Assembly (NCBI GenBank): GCA_964610745.1
Contig: CAZSYL010000001.1
Location: forward strand, 1-64,000
Direction: 5' to 3'
From: SHLQ01 sp964610745
GTDB taxonomy: Bacteria > Actinomycetota > Acidimicrobiia > Acidimicrobiales > SHLQ01
Length of the DNA stretch: 64,000 nucleotides
Shown: positions 34,614 through 42,873 of the stretch, piece by piece
Layout: each line of letters starts with the position of its first letter
Numbering within the stretch: position 1 is the stretch's first letter
Notes under the pieces: generated by a model
Database searches by the model: none
Told to the model about the DNA's origin: nothing
The model's input: only the letters and a program-made list of their open reading frames with translations
Translations under genes and position numbers: made by a program

Positions 34614-34650
34614 CTTGGCAGGCGATTCTGCGAAGGATGTGAGGACGAAA

Positions 34651-35109
34651 ATGGTAGACGAGATCGATCGTTCCCTACTGAGAGAACTTCAGCGCGATGC
34701 CGACCGTTCCCTCTTTGATCTCGGCGAGATCGTGGGACTCTCGTCGTCAGCGGTCCAGCGCCGCATCGGACGACTCAAGGCCGACGGATTCATCACCGGA
34801 GTGTTTGCCAAGCTCGACCAGAAAAACCTCGGGTTGCCGGTCACGATCGTCACCACGGTCCGCTTCGTCCGAGACGGTACCGCGTATATCCAAGGTCTGG
34901 TCGACGCTCTGTCGATCCGCGAGGAGGTACAGCTCCTGCACTATCTAGCTGGCCAGCACGACCTCCTCGTCATCACGGTTGTCGGCGATCTCGACGACTA
35001 CTCAAACGGTGTCCTTGCAGATCTCGAGGCAGACGACAACGTCAGCAGAATCGAAACCAACGTCAGTCTCGGCGAGCTCAAATCGACTCACGAGCTGCCG
35101 GTTCGTTGA
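34651..35109 (+). CDS. Lrp/AsnC family transcription regulator
   Basis: 152 residues: an N-terminal winged helix (EIDRSLLRELQRDADRSLFD, then VGLSSSAVQRRIGRLKADGF) and a C-terminal RAM domain with ligand-binding loops (VQLLHYLAGQHDLLVITVVG). A GAGGACG ribosome site supports the ATG at 34651; a TTG 12 codons upstream is possible. Likely controls itself and the divergent PQ-loop transporter, perhaps also the Rieske-TPP gene, in response to an amino acid or oxoacid. Confidence 0.9.
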   Translation: MVDEIDRSLLRELQRDADRSLFDLGEIVGLSSSAVQRRIGRLKADGFITGVFAKLDQKNLGLPVTIVTTVRFVRDGTAYIQGLVDALSIREEVQLLHYLAGQHDLLVITVVGDLDDYSNGVLADLEADDNVSRIETNVSLGELKSTHELPVR

Positions 35110-35170
35110 TCACAGCCGCGAAGTCGGCCCGCTTGCGGCCGTCGCCGCTCTCACCAACTAGCATCGGCGC

Positions 35171-37582
35171 ATGACTGACGTTCCACAGGGGCACCTGTAT
35201 CTCGGCGGGGTACTCGACACATCCAATGGCGAACGGACCGATGATGCGGTTCATCTCGAAGCCAGCGATCTGACGACGCACGGCGTAATCGTGGGCATGA
35301 CCGGCTCGGGCAAGACCGGGCTCTCGGTGATCATGTTGGAGGAAGCGCTCCTGTCGGGCATTCCCACGATCATCATCGACCCAAAGGGCGACATGGGCAA
35401 CCTGTTGCTCACTTTCCCAGATCTCTCGCCGGGCGAATTCGCTCCGTGGGTCAACCCCGCCGATGCCGAGCGTGACGGCATCTCTGTCGACGAACACGCC
35501 GCTAACACCGCGTCGATGTGGAAGGCAGGTCTCGCCGACTGGGACATCACCCCTGAGCGCATTGCGAGACTCCGCGATACCGCCGAGTTCACGATCTACA
35601 CCCCCGGTTCAAACTCGGGTGTCGGGCTCGACATCATTGGCGATCTTTCGGCTCCTGAAGGCGCCGATTCCGAAGCGCTCGCCGACGAGGTCGAGGGTCT
35701 TGTCTCATCTCTGTTAGCGCTCGTCGACATCGATTCCGATCCGCTGACGGGTCGGGAGCACATTCTGTTGTCGAACCTGGTGCACCGCGCCTGGTCAGAA
35801 GGCAACGACCTCGATCTGTCCACGCTCCTCGGGCAGATTCAGAACCCACCGATCCGCAAGCTCGGCGTGCTCGACCTCGACAGCTTCTACCCCGCCAAGG
35901 ACCGGACCGCACTCGTTATGAAACTGAACGGGTTGCTGGCCTCTCCGTCCTTTGCCTCGTGGATGCAGGGCGAGCCGCTAGACATCGACAACATGCTGTC
36001 GGACGGCCCCAAGGCATCGATCATCTCGATCGCACATCTCTCCGATCAGGAGCGCCAGTTTGTCGTCACGCTAATCCTGTCAAAGGTCGTGACCTGGATG
36101 CGCAAGCAGTCGGGCACCCCCGAGCTCCGGGCACTGGTCTACATGGACGAAGTCTTTGGTTACGTGCCTCCAACCGCTCAGCCTCCTTCGAAGAAGCCAA
36201 TCCTTACGATCCTCAAACAGGCTCGTGCGTTCGGCGTAGGACTCGTGCTCGCGACCCAGAACCCGGTCGACGTCGACTACAAAGCGCTGTCAAACGCCGG
36301 CACCTGGATGGTCGGCCGCCTCCAGACCGAACGGGACAAGGACCGTCTTCTCGAAGGCATCACCGCATCGAGTGGCGGCGAGAACAAGACAGCATTGTCG
36401 AACATCATCTCGTCGCTCGACAAGCGCCAGTTTCTGCTCCACCAAACCCGAGCGACCGAACCACGAATGTTCGGGACCCGCTGGGCGATGAGCTATCTGC
36501 CTGGGCCACTCACACGAACCCAGATCGGTGAGCTGATGACCGAACGAAAGGCAGCTCTCAGTTCTGGCGGATCGGCTGCGGCTGTGTCCGATGGGGCTAC
36601 GCCCGAGGCTGCGAGCCCAGCCGCCCCGCCTGCGCGCGAGCTCAAAGATGACGAGAGCGACTTTGCTCCCGACGTGACTGACAAAGTGCAGGTCCGTTAT
36701 GTCGATCCGGCATCGCCGTGGTTGTCCGAGGTTGGGGGCGATCCTGAGGGCAAGCGCCTGGTGGCAGGCGTCGCGGCCCGAGTCAACATGTTGTTCGACG
36801 ACACCAAGGCCGACCTTCGTCACGAGGTCGAGTACGAGGCAATCATCTTCCCTGTCGACGACGAGATCGACGTCGACGATGCGGTCGAAGTCGACTTCGA
36901 CGACCGCGACCTACGCAAGGAGGCCTTCGGTGAGGGTCAGGTCTACGCGCTGCCATCGGCGAAGATCACCAACGCCACGCTCTTTACGAAGGCGCAATCG
37001 CAGCTCAAGGACAAGCTGTATCGCCACGAGACTCTGAACCTCCTGACCAACAGCGAACTCGGTCTCACCTCTCGGGTCGGCGAGTCGGCTGAAGACTTTG
37101 CGCAGCGGTGCAACGCCGAGGCTGGCAATCGAGCAGATGAGGACGTCGCGAAGTTGCGGAAGTCGCTCGAGACCAAGATGGATCGTGTGCGTGCAGCGAT
37201 CGAAAAGGGTGAAGACCGTATCCGAGAGCTCGAACACGACGTCGATGCTCGAGGCAAGGAACAGATGATGGACCTCGCCGGATCAGTCCTCGGCAGCGTG
37301 TTCGGCGGACGCCGCTCGACTCGCAGCATCCTCACCGGTGCGAGCTCCAAGCGACGCACCAAAGGTAACGCCGAAGAGCGCCTCAAAACGGCCGAGAACC
37401 GTTTGGACGAGAATGCTGACAAACTAGAAGAGCTGGAGGCGGAGCTCACGGACAGCCTGTGGGACATTCAGACAGAATGGGACGACAAGGCCAAAGAGGT
37501 CGAGACGATCGAGGTACCACTCGAGAAGACCGACATCTCGATCGATGACTTCGTACTGGTCTGGGTTCCCACAAGCGACTAA
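35171..37582 (+). CDS. HerA-like P-loop ATPase with coiled-coil C-terminus
   Basis: 803 residues. Walker A is GMTGSGKTGLS near residue 45, IIIDPKGDMGNLL is the following strand typical of HerA/FtsK-type ATPases, and ALVYMDEVFGYVPP is Walker B, followed by the arginine/glutamine region VLATQNPVDVDYKA. Residues about 470-510 are an Ala/Pro linker; the C-terminal third is charged and coiled (EKGEDRIRELEHDVDA, then NRLDENADKLEELEAEL). No NurA nuclease gene is adjacent. A role in DNA translocation is inferred from the fold only. Confidence 0.82.
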   Translation: MTDVPQGHLYLGGVLDTSNGERTDDAVHLEASDLTTHGVIVGMTGSGKTGLSVIMLEEALLSGIPTIIIDPKGDMGNLLLTFPDLSPGEFAPWVNPADAERDGISVDEHAANTASMWKAGLADWDITPERIARLRDTAEFTIYTPGSNSGVGLDIIGDLSAPEGADSEALADEVEGLVSSLLALVDIDSDPLTGREHILLSNLVHRAWSEGNDLDLSTLLGQIQNPPIRKLGVLDLDSFYPAKDRTALVMKLNGLLASPSFASWMQGEPLDIDNMLSDGPKASIISIAHLSDQERQFVVTLILSKVVTWMRKQSGTPELRALVYMDEVFGYVPPTAQPPSKKPILTILKQARAFGVGLVLATQNPVDVDYKALSNAGTWMVGRLQTERDKDRLLEGITASSGGENKTALSNIISSLDKRQFLLHQTRATEPRMFGTRWAMSYLPGPLTRTQIGELMTERKAALSSGGSAAAVSDGATPEAASPAAPPARELKDDESDFAPDVTDKVQVRYVDPASPWLSEVGGDPEGKRLVAGVAARVNMLFDDTKADLRHEVEYEAIIFPVDDEIDVDDAVEVDFDDRDLRKEAFGEGQVYALPSAKITNATLFTKAQSQLKDKLYRHETLNLLTNSELGLTSRVGESAEDFAQRCNAEAGNRADEDVAKLRKSLETKMDRVRAAIEKGEDRIRELEHDVDARGKEQMMDLAGSVLGSVFGGRRSTRSILTGASSKRRTKGNAEERLKTAENRLDENADKLEELEAELTDSLWDIQTEWDDKAKEVETIEVPLEKTDISIDDFVLVWVPTSD

Positions 37583-37711
37583 AGGCCTAAAAATTGTTAG
37601 TGCTGGACACACCGGAATACATGGGTAGCTACAGGCCTCATGGCCCCTGTCTGGGCTGTGGCTGTGCACCTATCCTTTGTGGAGCAGCACACGAACGAAC
37701 CAACGAGAGTC

Positions 37712-39193
37712 ATGTCCACGACCCATAACCTCACGGAGAAAAGCGCCGAAGCGGACGCTCCTGTCGTCCTTCACCCGACGTCGACCGTCTTTGACGACTC
37801 CTCCAACAAAAAGTCTTCCTTCAATGCACGAAAGGCCGCGGTCTTTATTGCCGACCTCAACGCGGTCGCGCTGTCATTGGTGATCGCAACGGTGATCCAC
37901 GAATCGTTCCGCCCCGCAGCCGCGGTGCAGTCCCTGTTTTGGTTCTTTCTGTTGACCCTTCCGATCTGGCCAATCACCTTTACTCGCCAATTCCTCTACC
38001 GCTCGCGCCACATTTCCCGCAGCGCGGATGAGGCCGAACGCGTCGTGAAGGCTATCTCATATGGCTTTCTGGTGTTGTTTGCTATCTCCATCTTCAGCAA
38101 CGTTTCGCTCGACCGCGCTCTCGTCGCTCTCGCCTATGTCTTGATGCTCAGCCTCGTCGGAATCGAGCGAAGTGTCGCCCGCTATCTTTTCAAGAAGGCC
38201 CGCTCAAACGGCGAGAACCTTCGCAACGTGCTCATCATTGGCAAGAACGCTGAGGGAGCCTTTGTTCGAGACATGCTCGACCGCGACGGATCGCACGGCT
38301 ACCGCGTGCTCGGCTACCTCGAAGACCAGCTCGCAGGTGGGCTGGCCGACCTCTCGGATGCTCCAGCTGCTCTCGCAGCGATCAAGGCTGCCAATGCCGG
38401 AGGCGTGATCATCGCTGCGACAGGCATCGATGTAGGCACGAGCAACCAGCTCATCCGCACGCTGACCGAAAACGAGATCCACGTCGAGCTTTCCTCCACG
38501 CTGTGCGACATTGCGTCGGACCGCTTGACGATTCGACCACTGGGACGCTTCCCAATGGTGTACATCGAACCCGTTGCACGCCACGGTTGGCGGGCTCTTG
38601 CCAAGCAGTTCTTTGACTACACGGTCGGAGCGTTTCTGTTCCTGGCAACCCTGCCGATTCTCCTCGGTGCAATGATCGGCATCAAAGCCACCAGCCCTGG
38701 ACCGGTCTTCTTCAAGCAGATCCGCGTCGGCCGAGACGGCGAAGAGTTCGAGGTCTACAAGCTTCGTACGATGGTGATCGATGCTGAGGAACAGCTCGAC
38801 AACATCATCCATCTCAACGAAGCCAAGGGTCCGATCTTCAAGATCAAGGAAGATCCTCGGATCACCAAGATCGGCAAGATCCTTCGAAAGACTTCCATCG
38901 ACGAACTTCCACAGTTCATCAACGTCCTCCGGGGCGAGATGAGCATCGTTGGTCCACGTCCAGCGCTTCCGAACGAGGTCGATCAGTGGCAGCCGGTCCT
39001 GCGAAACCGACTCCGCGTCCAGCCTGGAATCACCGGAATGTGGCAGGTCGGCGGCCGTCTCGACGGTGACGGCGATGGCGATGACTATGGCCAGCTCGAC
39101 CTCTACTACGTCGACAACTGGACCTTGGTCACCGACCTCACGATCATCCTTCGAACCGTCCCAGCGGTCCTGCTCCAAAAGGGCTCCTACTAG
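37712..39193 (+). CDS. Undecaprenyl-phosphate sugar phosphotransferase (WbaP/CpsE type)
   Basis: Transfers a sugar-1-phosphate to undecaprenyl phosphate to start exopolysaccharide or glycan synthesis at the membrane. Residues about 45-180 hold four membrane helices, a CoA-binding-like domain follows (NVLIIGKNAEGAFVRDML), then a fifth helix and the catalytic bacterial sugar transferase domain: SPGPVFFKQIRVGRDGEEF, YKLRTM, TSIDELPQFINVLRGEMS, VGPRP and VQPGITGMWQV. 493 residues is normal. No other glycan gene is nearby. The ATG at 37712 is preferred over 37640. Confidence 0.9.
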   Translation: MSTTHNLTEKSAEADAPVVLHPTSTVFDDSSNKKSSFNARKAAVFIADLNAVALSLVIATVIHESFRPAAAVQSLFWFFLLTLPIWPITFTRQFLYRSRHISRSADEAERVVKAISYGFLVLFAISIFSNVSLDRALVALAYVLMLSLVGIERSVARYLFKKARSNGENLRNVLIIGKNAEGAFVRDMLDRDGSHGYRVLGYLEDQLAGGLADLSDAPAALAAIKAANAGGVIIAATGIDVGTSNQLIRTLTENEIHVELSSTLCDIASDRLTIRPLGRFPMVYIEPVARHGWRALAKQFFDYTVGAFLFLATLPILLGAMIGIKATSPGPVFFKQIRVGRDGEEFEVYKLRTMVIDAEEQLDNIIHLNEAKGPIFKIKEDPRITKIGKILRKTSIDELPQFINVLRGEMSIVGPRPALPNEVDQWQPVLRNRLRVQPGITGMWQVGGRLDGDGDGDDYGQLDLYYVDNWTLVTDLTIILRTVPAVLLQKGSY

Positions 39194-39216
39194 TTCCTCA
39201 TTCTCTCAAAAATTCC

Positions 39217-39249
39217 TAGGTCCGAGCACGCCTCGCGCGCTCGGACCTA
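39217..39249. terminator. Bidirectional terminator between the sugar transferase and ilvC
   Basis: TAGGTCCGAGC pairs perfectly with GCTCGGACCTA across an 11-base loop. On the minus strand it is followed by GGAATTTTTGAG and on the plus strand by CAAGTTTTC, so it can stop both convergent transcripts. Confidence 0.85.
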
Positions 39250-39271
39250 CAAGTTTTCGGAAACGGGGTGA

Positions 39272-40303
39272 TTAACCCTGGCCGCCAGCAGCGTCCTGGA
39301 CAGACTGCTTTCCGGCGGAGATCCACGGCATCATCGATCGAAGTTCGCCGCCGACCTTCTCGATGAGGTGATCCTTGCCGGCGTCTTCCATTGCGAGGAA
39401 GTTCTCACGCCCGCTCTTTGCCTCAGCAACCCATTCCTTGGCAAAGGTGCCGTCCTGGATCTCACCGAGAATCTTCTTCATCTCTGCGCGGGTGTCGTCA
39501 TTGACAATGCGTGGACCACGGCTCATGTCGCCGTACTCGGCAGTGTCAGAGATGCTGTAACGCATGCCAGAAATGCCCTGCTCGTACATGAGGTCGACGA
39601 TGAGCTTGAGCTCGTGGAGGCATTCGAAGTACGCAATCTCCGGCTGATAGCCAGCGTCGACGAGCGTCTGGAAGCCGGAACGCACAAGTTCGCTCGTTCC
39701 GCCGCACAGGACGACCTGCTCACCAAAGAGATCGGTTTCGGTCTCTTCGGTGAACGTGGTCTCAATCACGCCCGCACGAGCGCCACCGATCGCATCGGCG
39801 TACGCCAGTGCGAGACCCATAGCATTCCCGCTCGCGTCGTTTTCGACAGCGATGATTGCGGGGACGCCGCCACCCTCGACATAGGTGCGACGCACGAGGT
39901 GACCAGGGCCCTTCGGTGCGATCATGATGACGTCAACGTCGTCGGGTGGGGTGATGAGATCAAAGCGGATGTTGAACCCGTGGGCGAACGCAAGGGCGTT
40001 GCCAGCAGACAGGTTCGGTGCAATGTGCTCTTCATAGATTGCGGCCTGCTCGGTATCGGGCAGCAGCATCATGATGACATCGGCCTCAGCGCTCGCATCA
40101 GCGATCGACTTGACGGTCAGGCCGGCTTCTTGCGCCTTGGCCTTTGACGAAGAACCGTCCCGAAGACCAACGATCACGTCGATTCCCGACTCTTTGAGGT
40201 TCAGCGCGTGGGCGTGGCCCTGCGAGCCGTATCCAAGAATCGCCACGGTCTTACCGGCGATAAGGGAACGATCGGCGTCCTTCTCGTAATAGATATTTGC
40301 CAC
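39272..40303 (-). CDS. ilvC: Ketol-acid reductoisomerase (class I)
   Basis: Second step of isoleucine/valine synthesis, NADPH-dependent. The Rossmann loop is VAILGYGSQGHAHALNLKES, APKGPGHLVRRTY is the substrate loop, and the C-terminal knotted domain has ECLHELKLIVDLMYEQG and SDTAEYG. 343 residues is the class I length. Third gene of the ilvBNC operon, 81 bases after ilvN; start codon GTG. Confidence 0.95.
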   Translation of the reverse strand: MANIYYEKDADRSLIAGKTVAILGYGSQGHAHALNLKESGIDVIVGLRDGSSSKAKAQEAGLTVKSIADASAEADVIMMLLPDTEQAAIYEEHIAPNLSAGNALAFAHGFNIRFDLITPPDDVDVIMIAPKGPGHLVRRTYVEGGGVPAIIAVENDASGNAMGLALAYADAIGGARAGVIETTFTEETETDLFGEQVVLCGGTSELVRSGFQTLVDAGYQPEIAYFECLHELKLIVDLMYEQGISGMRYSISDTAEYGDMSRGPRIVNDDTRAEMKKILGEIQDGTFAKEWVAEAKSGRENFLAMEDAGKDHLIEKVGGELRSMMPWISAGKQSVQDAAGGQG

Positions 40304-40384
40304 TGGAGTGTCTTTCTGGGTTGTTTGAGAACTGTTAGGAGAATCTGGATGGTCCCGGCGAACCGACCGGAACCGTGTTGAAGG

Positions 40385-40885
40385 CTACTCGATGCCTGGA
40401 ATTGCAATCGCACCGGTCCGTTGAAGCTCTTCGATGCCGAATGGTTCGAGTTGTTCGAGTAGATCATCGAGGTCGCTTGGGCGGCTCGATAGCGAAACCA
40501 TCATCTGGGTGCCGCGTACTCGGATAACCGAACCGCTGAAGCCGTCGACCAGCTGATGTACATCAGCCACCTTGGCCTCGTCGGGGACATCGAGCCGGAC
40601 GAGCACCATCTCACGAAGGGCCGAAGACTCGGCATCCAACTCGGTGATGCTGACCACATCGATCAGTTTGTCCAACTGCTTCTTGATCTGGTCGAGCGGA
40701 GCGGAAACCGCGTCCACCACAATGGTGATTCGGCTAAACCGTTCGTCGACGGGAGCCACAGCGAGCGACTCGATGTTGAAGCCGCGGCGAGCAAACAACC
40801 CAGCGACCCGAGCGAGTACGCCAGCCTTATTCTCGACTACGACCGCCAGCGTGTGGGTCTCTTCGATCTGCGAGCGCTTCATCAT
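40385..40885 (-). CDS. ilvN: Acetolactate synthase regulatory subunit
   Basis: 166 residues with an N-terminal ACT domain (LAVVVENKAGVLARVAGLFA, then GFNIESLAVAP) that binds valine or isoleucine for feedback control, and the C-terminal AHAS small-subunit domain. The ATG overlaps the ilvB stop (ATGA), coupling production of both subunits. Confidence 0.94.
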   Translation of the reverse strand: MMKRSQIEETHTLAVVVENKAGVLARVAGLFARRGFNIESLAVAPVDERFSRITIVVDAVSAPLDQIKKQLDKLIDVVSITELDAESSALREMVLVRLDVPDEAKVADVHQLVDGFSGSVIRVRGTQMMVSLSSRPSDLDDLLEQLEPFGIEELQRTGAIAIPGIE

Positions 40886-42645
40886 GCACCTCCACGCTTG
40901 TCGGCGTCCTGCTGTTGGAAAGGCGGCACGACGACGTCAGAGTTCGACTTGCCTCCAGGCACCATCGGGTAGACGTTTTCTTCGGCCTCGGTCACGAATT
41001 CGACGACTACTGGACGATCGTTGATGGCGTTCGCCCGTTCGATCGCAGCTTCGACTTCATCGGGATCCTCGACACGGAATGCAACACACCCCATGGCCTC
41101 TGACAGCTTCACATAGTCGGGAACAGGACTGTTTCCGCCGGCGGCTGGTTTCCCGAGATCAACCTCGGAGTAACGGTTTTCGTAGAACATCTCCTGCCAT
41201 TGACGAACCATGCCGAGGAAGCTGTTGTTGATGAGCGCAACCTTGATCGGGATGCCCTCAACCGCTGCGGTGATGAGCTCCTGGGAAGTCATCTGGAAGT
41301 TGCCATCGCCATCGATGGACCAAACGGTGCGTTCGGGCTTACCGGCCTTGGCGCCGATCGCAGCAGGGATTGAATAACCCATCGTGCCGAGGCCACCGGA
41401 GTTGAGCCAGGTATAGGGATGGTCGAACTTCCAGTACTGGCTTGCCCACATCTGATGTTGTCCCACACCGGAGACCACGATCGTGTCGTCGGGTGATAGA
41501 TCGCGAAGTTTCTCGATCACCATCTGCGGCTTAAGTTTGCCGCCGGGCTCGGCAGGCTCGTATGCGAGGGGGTAGTTCTCCTGCCAGCCACTCAGTGTTG
41601 AGCGCCAAGCGCCATGGTCGGCCGCTTCACGGGAGCCAATCTCTTCGAGCATGGCGGTGATAACGCGCTTGGCATCGCCGCGAATCGCGACGTCGGGCAT
41701 ACGAATCTTGCCAAGCTCGGCCGCATCGATATCGACATGGATGATCTTGGCGCCGGGCGCGAAACTATCGACACGGCCAGTGACACGGTCGTCGAACCGA
41801 CTACCGAGAGCGATAAGCAGGTCGGATTCCTGCATCGCCATTACGGCGGTGTAATTGCCATGCATGCCCGGCATGCCGAGGTTGAGTTCGTGGCTATCGG
41901 GCAATGCGCCGCGGGCCATAAGTGTTGTCACGACGGGGAGGTTGAGCTTCTCTGCCAGGAGGCGAAGCTCTTGCGCCGCACGGGACTTGAGGATGCCGCC
42001 CCCGGCGTAGATGACCGGGCGTTCGGCTGCGAGCATCAAGTCAACCGCAGCGGCGATGTCTTCGGGCAGGCCATCGAGCACCGGCTGAAACCCAGGAAGG
42101 TCGACGGGCACTGGGTCCTTCCAGGTCATTGCGGAGTCCGGGTTCATGGCGTCGGTGATGTTCTTCGGAAGATCGATCAGAACCGGCCCTGGACGACCGT
42201 GGGTCGCAATGTGGAAAGCCTCATGCACGATCTGAGGAATGTCATCCGGGTTACTCACCAGGTAGTTGTGCTTGGTGATCGACATGGTGATGCCAGTCGT
42301 ATCGGTCTCCTGGAAGGCATCGGTTCCGATGAGGCCATACGGCACCTGCCCGGTGATCGCGACGATCGGGACCGAGTCGAGATAGGCGTCCGCGAGCGGC
42401 GTCACGATGTTGGTCGCGGCCGGTCCACTCGTCACGATGACAACGCCGGGGCGTCCGGTTGCGTGGGCGTAGCCCGAAGCCATATGACCAGCACCCTGCT
42501 CGTGGCGTACGAGCACGTGACGAAGGCCAGCCTCGATCACCGAGTCATACACGGGAAGAATTGCGCCACCGGGGTAACCGAATACGACGTCGACCCCTTC
42601 GAACTCGAGGGCCTTGAGGAGGGCTTGCCCTCCATCCATCTGCAT
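40882..42645 (-). CDS. ilvB: Acetolactate synthase catalytic subunit
   Basis: ThDP- and FAD-dependent condensation of two pyruvates, first committed step for branched-chain amino acids. The catalytic Glu is in VRHEQGAGHMASGYAH, the GDGNFQMTSQEL to INN block binds TPP and Mg, and GMHGNYTAVMAMQESDLLIA fits the FAD domain. 587 residues, normal. AAAGGAG ribosome site. Expression is likely controlled by the leader-peptide attenuator upstream. Confidence 0.95.
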   Translation of the reverse strand: MQMDGGQALLKALEFEGVDVVFGYPGGAILPVYDSVIEAGLRHVLVRHEQGAGHMASGYAHATGRPGVVIVTSGPAATNIVTPLADAYLDSVPIVAITGQVPYGLIGTDAFQETDTTGITMSITKHNYLVSNPDDIPQIVHEAFHIATHGRPGPVLIDLPKNITDAMNPDSAMTWKDPVPVDLPGFQPVLDGLPEDIAAAVDLMLAAERPVIYAGGGILKSRAAQELRLLAEKLNLPVVTTLMARGALPDSHELNLGMPGMHGNYTAVMAMQESDLLIALGSRFDDRVTGRVDSFAPGAKIIHVDIDAAELGKIRMPDVAIRGDAKRVITAMLEEIGSREAADHGAWRSTLSGWQENYPLAYEPAEPGGKLKPQMVIEKLRDLSPDDTIVVSGVGQHQMWASQYWKFDHPYTWLNSGGLGTMGYSIPAAIGAKAGKPERTVWSIDGDGNFQMTSQELITAAVEGIPIKVALINNSFLGMVRQWQEMFYENRYSEVDLGKPAAGGNSPVPDYVKLSEAMGCVAFRVEDPDEVEAAIERANAINDRPVVVEFVTEAEENVYPMVPGGKSNSDVVVPPFQQQDADKRGGA

Positions 42646-42710
42646 GATCGTGCTCCTTTGCCCCTCGCTGGTGTGGGGTGCTGGCGTGAAATCGTCTGAA
42701 AAACCAAGAA

Positions 42711-42730
42711 GCCTTCCCGGCTGGGAAGGC
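42711..42730 (-). terminator. Attenuator terminator of ilvBNC
   Basis: On the minus strand GCCTTCCC, an AGCC loop, GGGAAGGC, then TTCTTGGTTTTT: a compact rho-independent hairpin placed 65 bases before the ilvB start and 25 bases after the leader-peptide stop. It would stop transcription before ilvB when branched-chain amino acids are plentiful. Confidence 0.8.
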
Positions 42731-42735
42731 GAAGC

Positions 42736-42754
42736 ACACGACGTTTGGTCGTGT
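42736..42754 (-). promoter_or_regulatory. Hairpin in the ilvB leader between peptide stop and terminator
   Basis: ACACGAC, a 5-base loop, then GTCGTGT, a perfect 7-bp stem directly after the leader-peptide stop codon. It is in the position of an intermediate hairpin of a ribosome-controlled attenuator; the competing antiterminator pairing was not resolved by eye. Confidence 0.6.
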
Positions 42755-42755
42755 A

Positions 42756-42794
42756 CTAGGGGATAACTACTACAAGGATTCGAAGAGAATTCAC
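42756..42794 (-). CDS. Branched-chain amino acid leader peptide
   Basis: A 12-codon frame starting with GTG: MNSLRILVVVIP. Seven of its twelve residues are Leu, Ile or Val, clustered just before the stop. It is followed by an intermediate hairpin and a terminator in front of ilvB, the classical layout of translation-coupled attenuation, where ribosome stalling at these codons opens the operon. Too short for ordinary gene finders. Confidence 0.78.
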   Translation of the reverse strand: MNSLRILVVVIP

Positions 42795-42806
42795 GCCCGT
42801 GAGTAT

Positions 42807-42859
42807 GCCCCCGGAACCTGCTCTACGGCAACTTCGAGCGAAGCGAATGCTCCGGGGGC
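42807..42859. terminator. Long-loop hairpin between the beta-helix gene and the ilv leader
   Basis: GCCCCCGGA pairs perfectly with TCCGGGGGC across a 35-base loop. It is placed 15 bases after the stop of the beta-helix lipoprotein gene, so it may end that transcript, though no T run follows on the minus strand; it could also be part of the ilv leader. Confidence 0.5.
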
Positions 42860-42873
42860 TTCCCGCCAGGCTG

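Noticed and set aside
38204..39178. A 324-residue minus-strand frame opposite the sugar transferase
   Set aside because: Antisense shadow; its acidic His/Asp/Val-rich product has no recognisable domain.
40304..40384. Riboswitch or attenuator between ilvN and ilvC
   Set aside because: Only a weak 8-bp stem with a wobble pair is seen (GGTTCCGG with CCGGGACC); no leader peptide or terminator tail.
41614..42699. A 361-residue plus-strand frame opposite ilvB
   Set aside because: Antisense shadow of a well-conserved gene.
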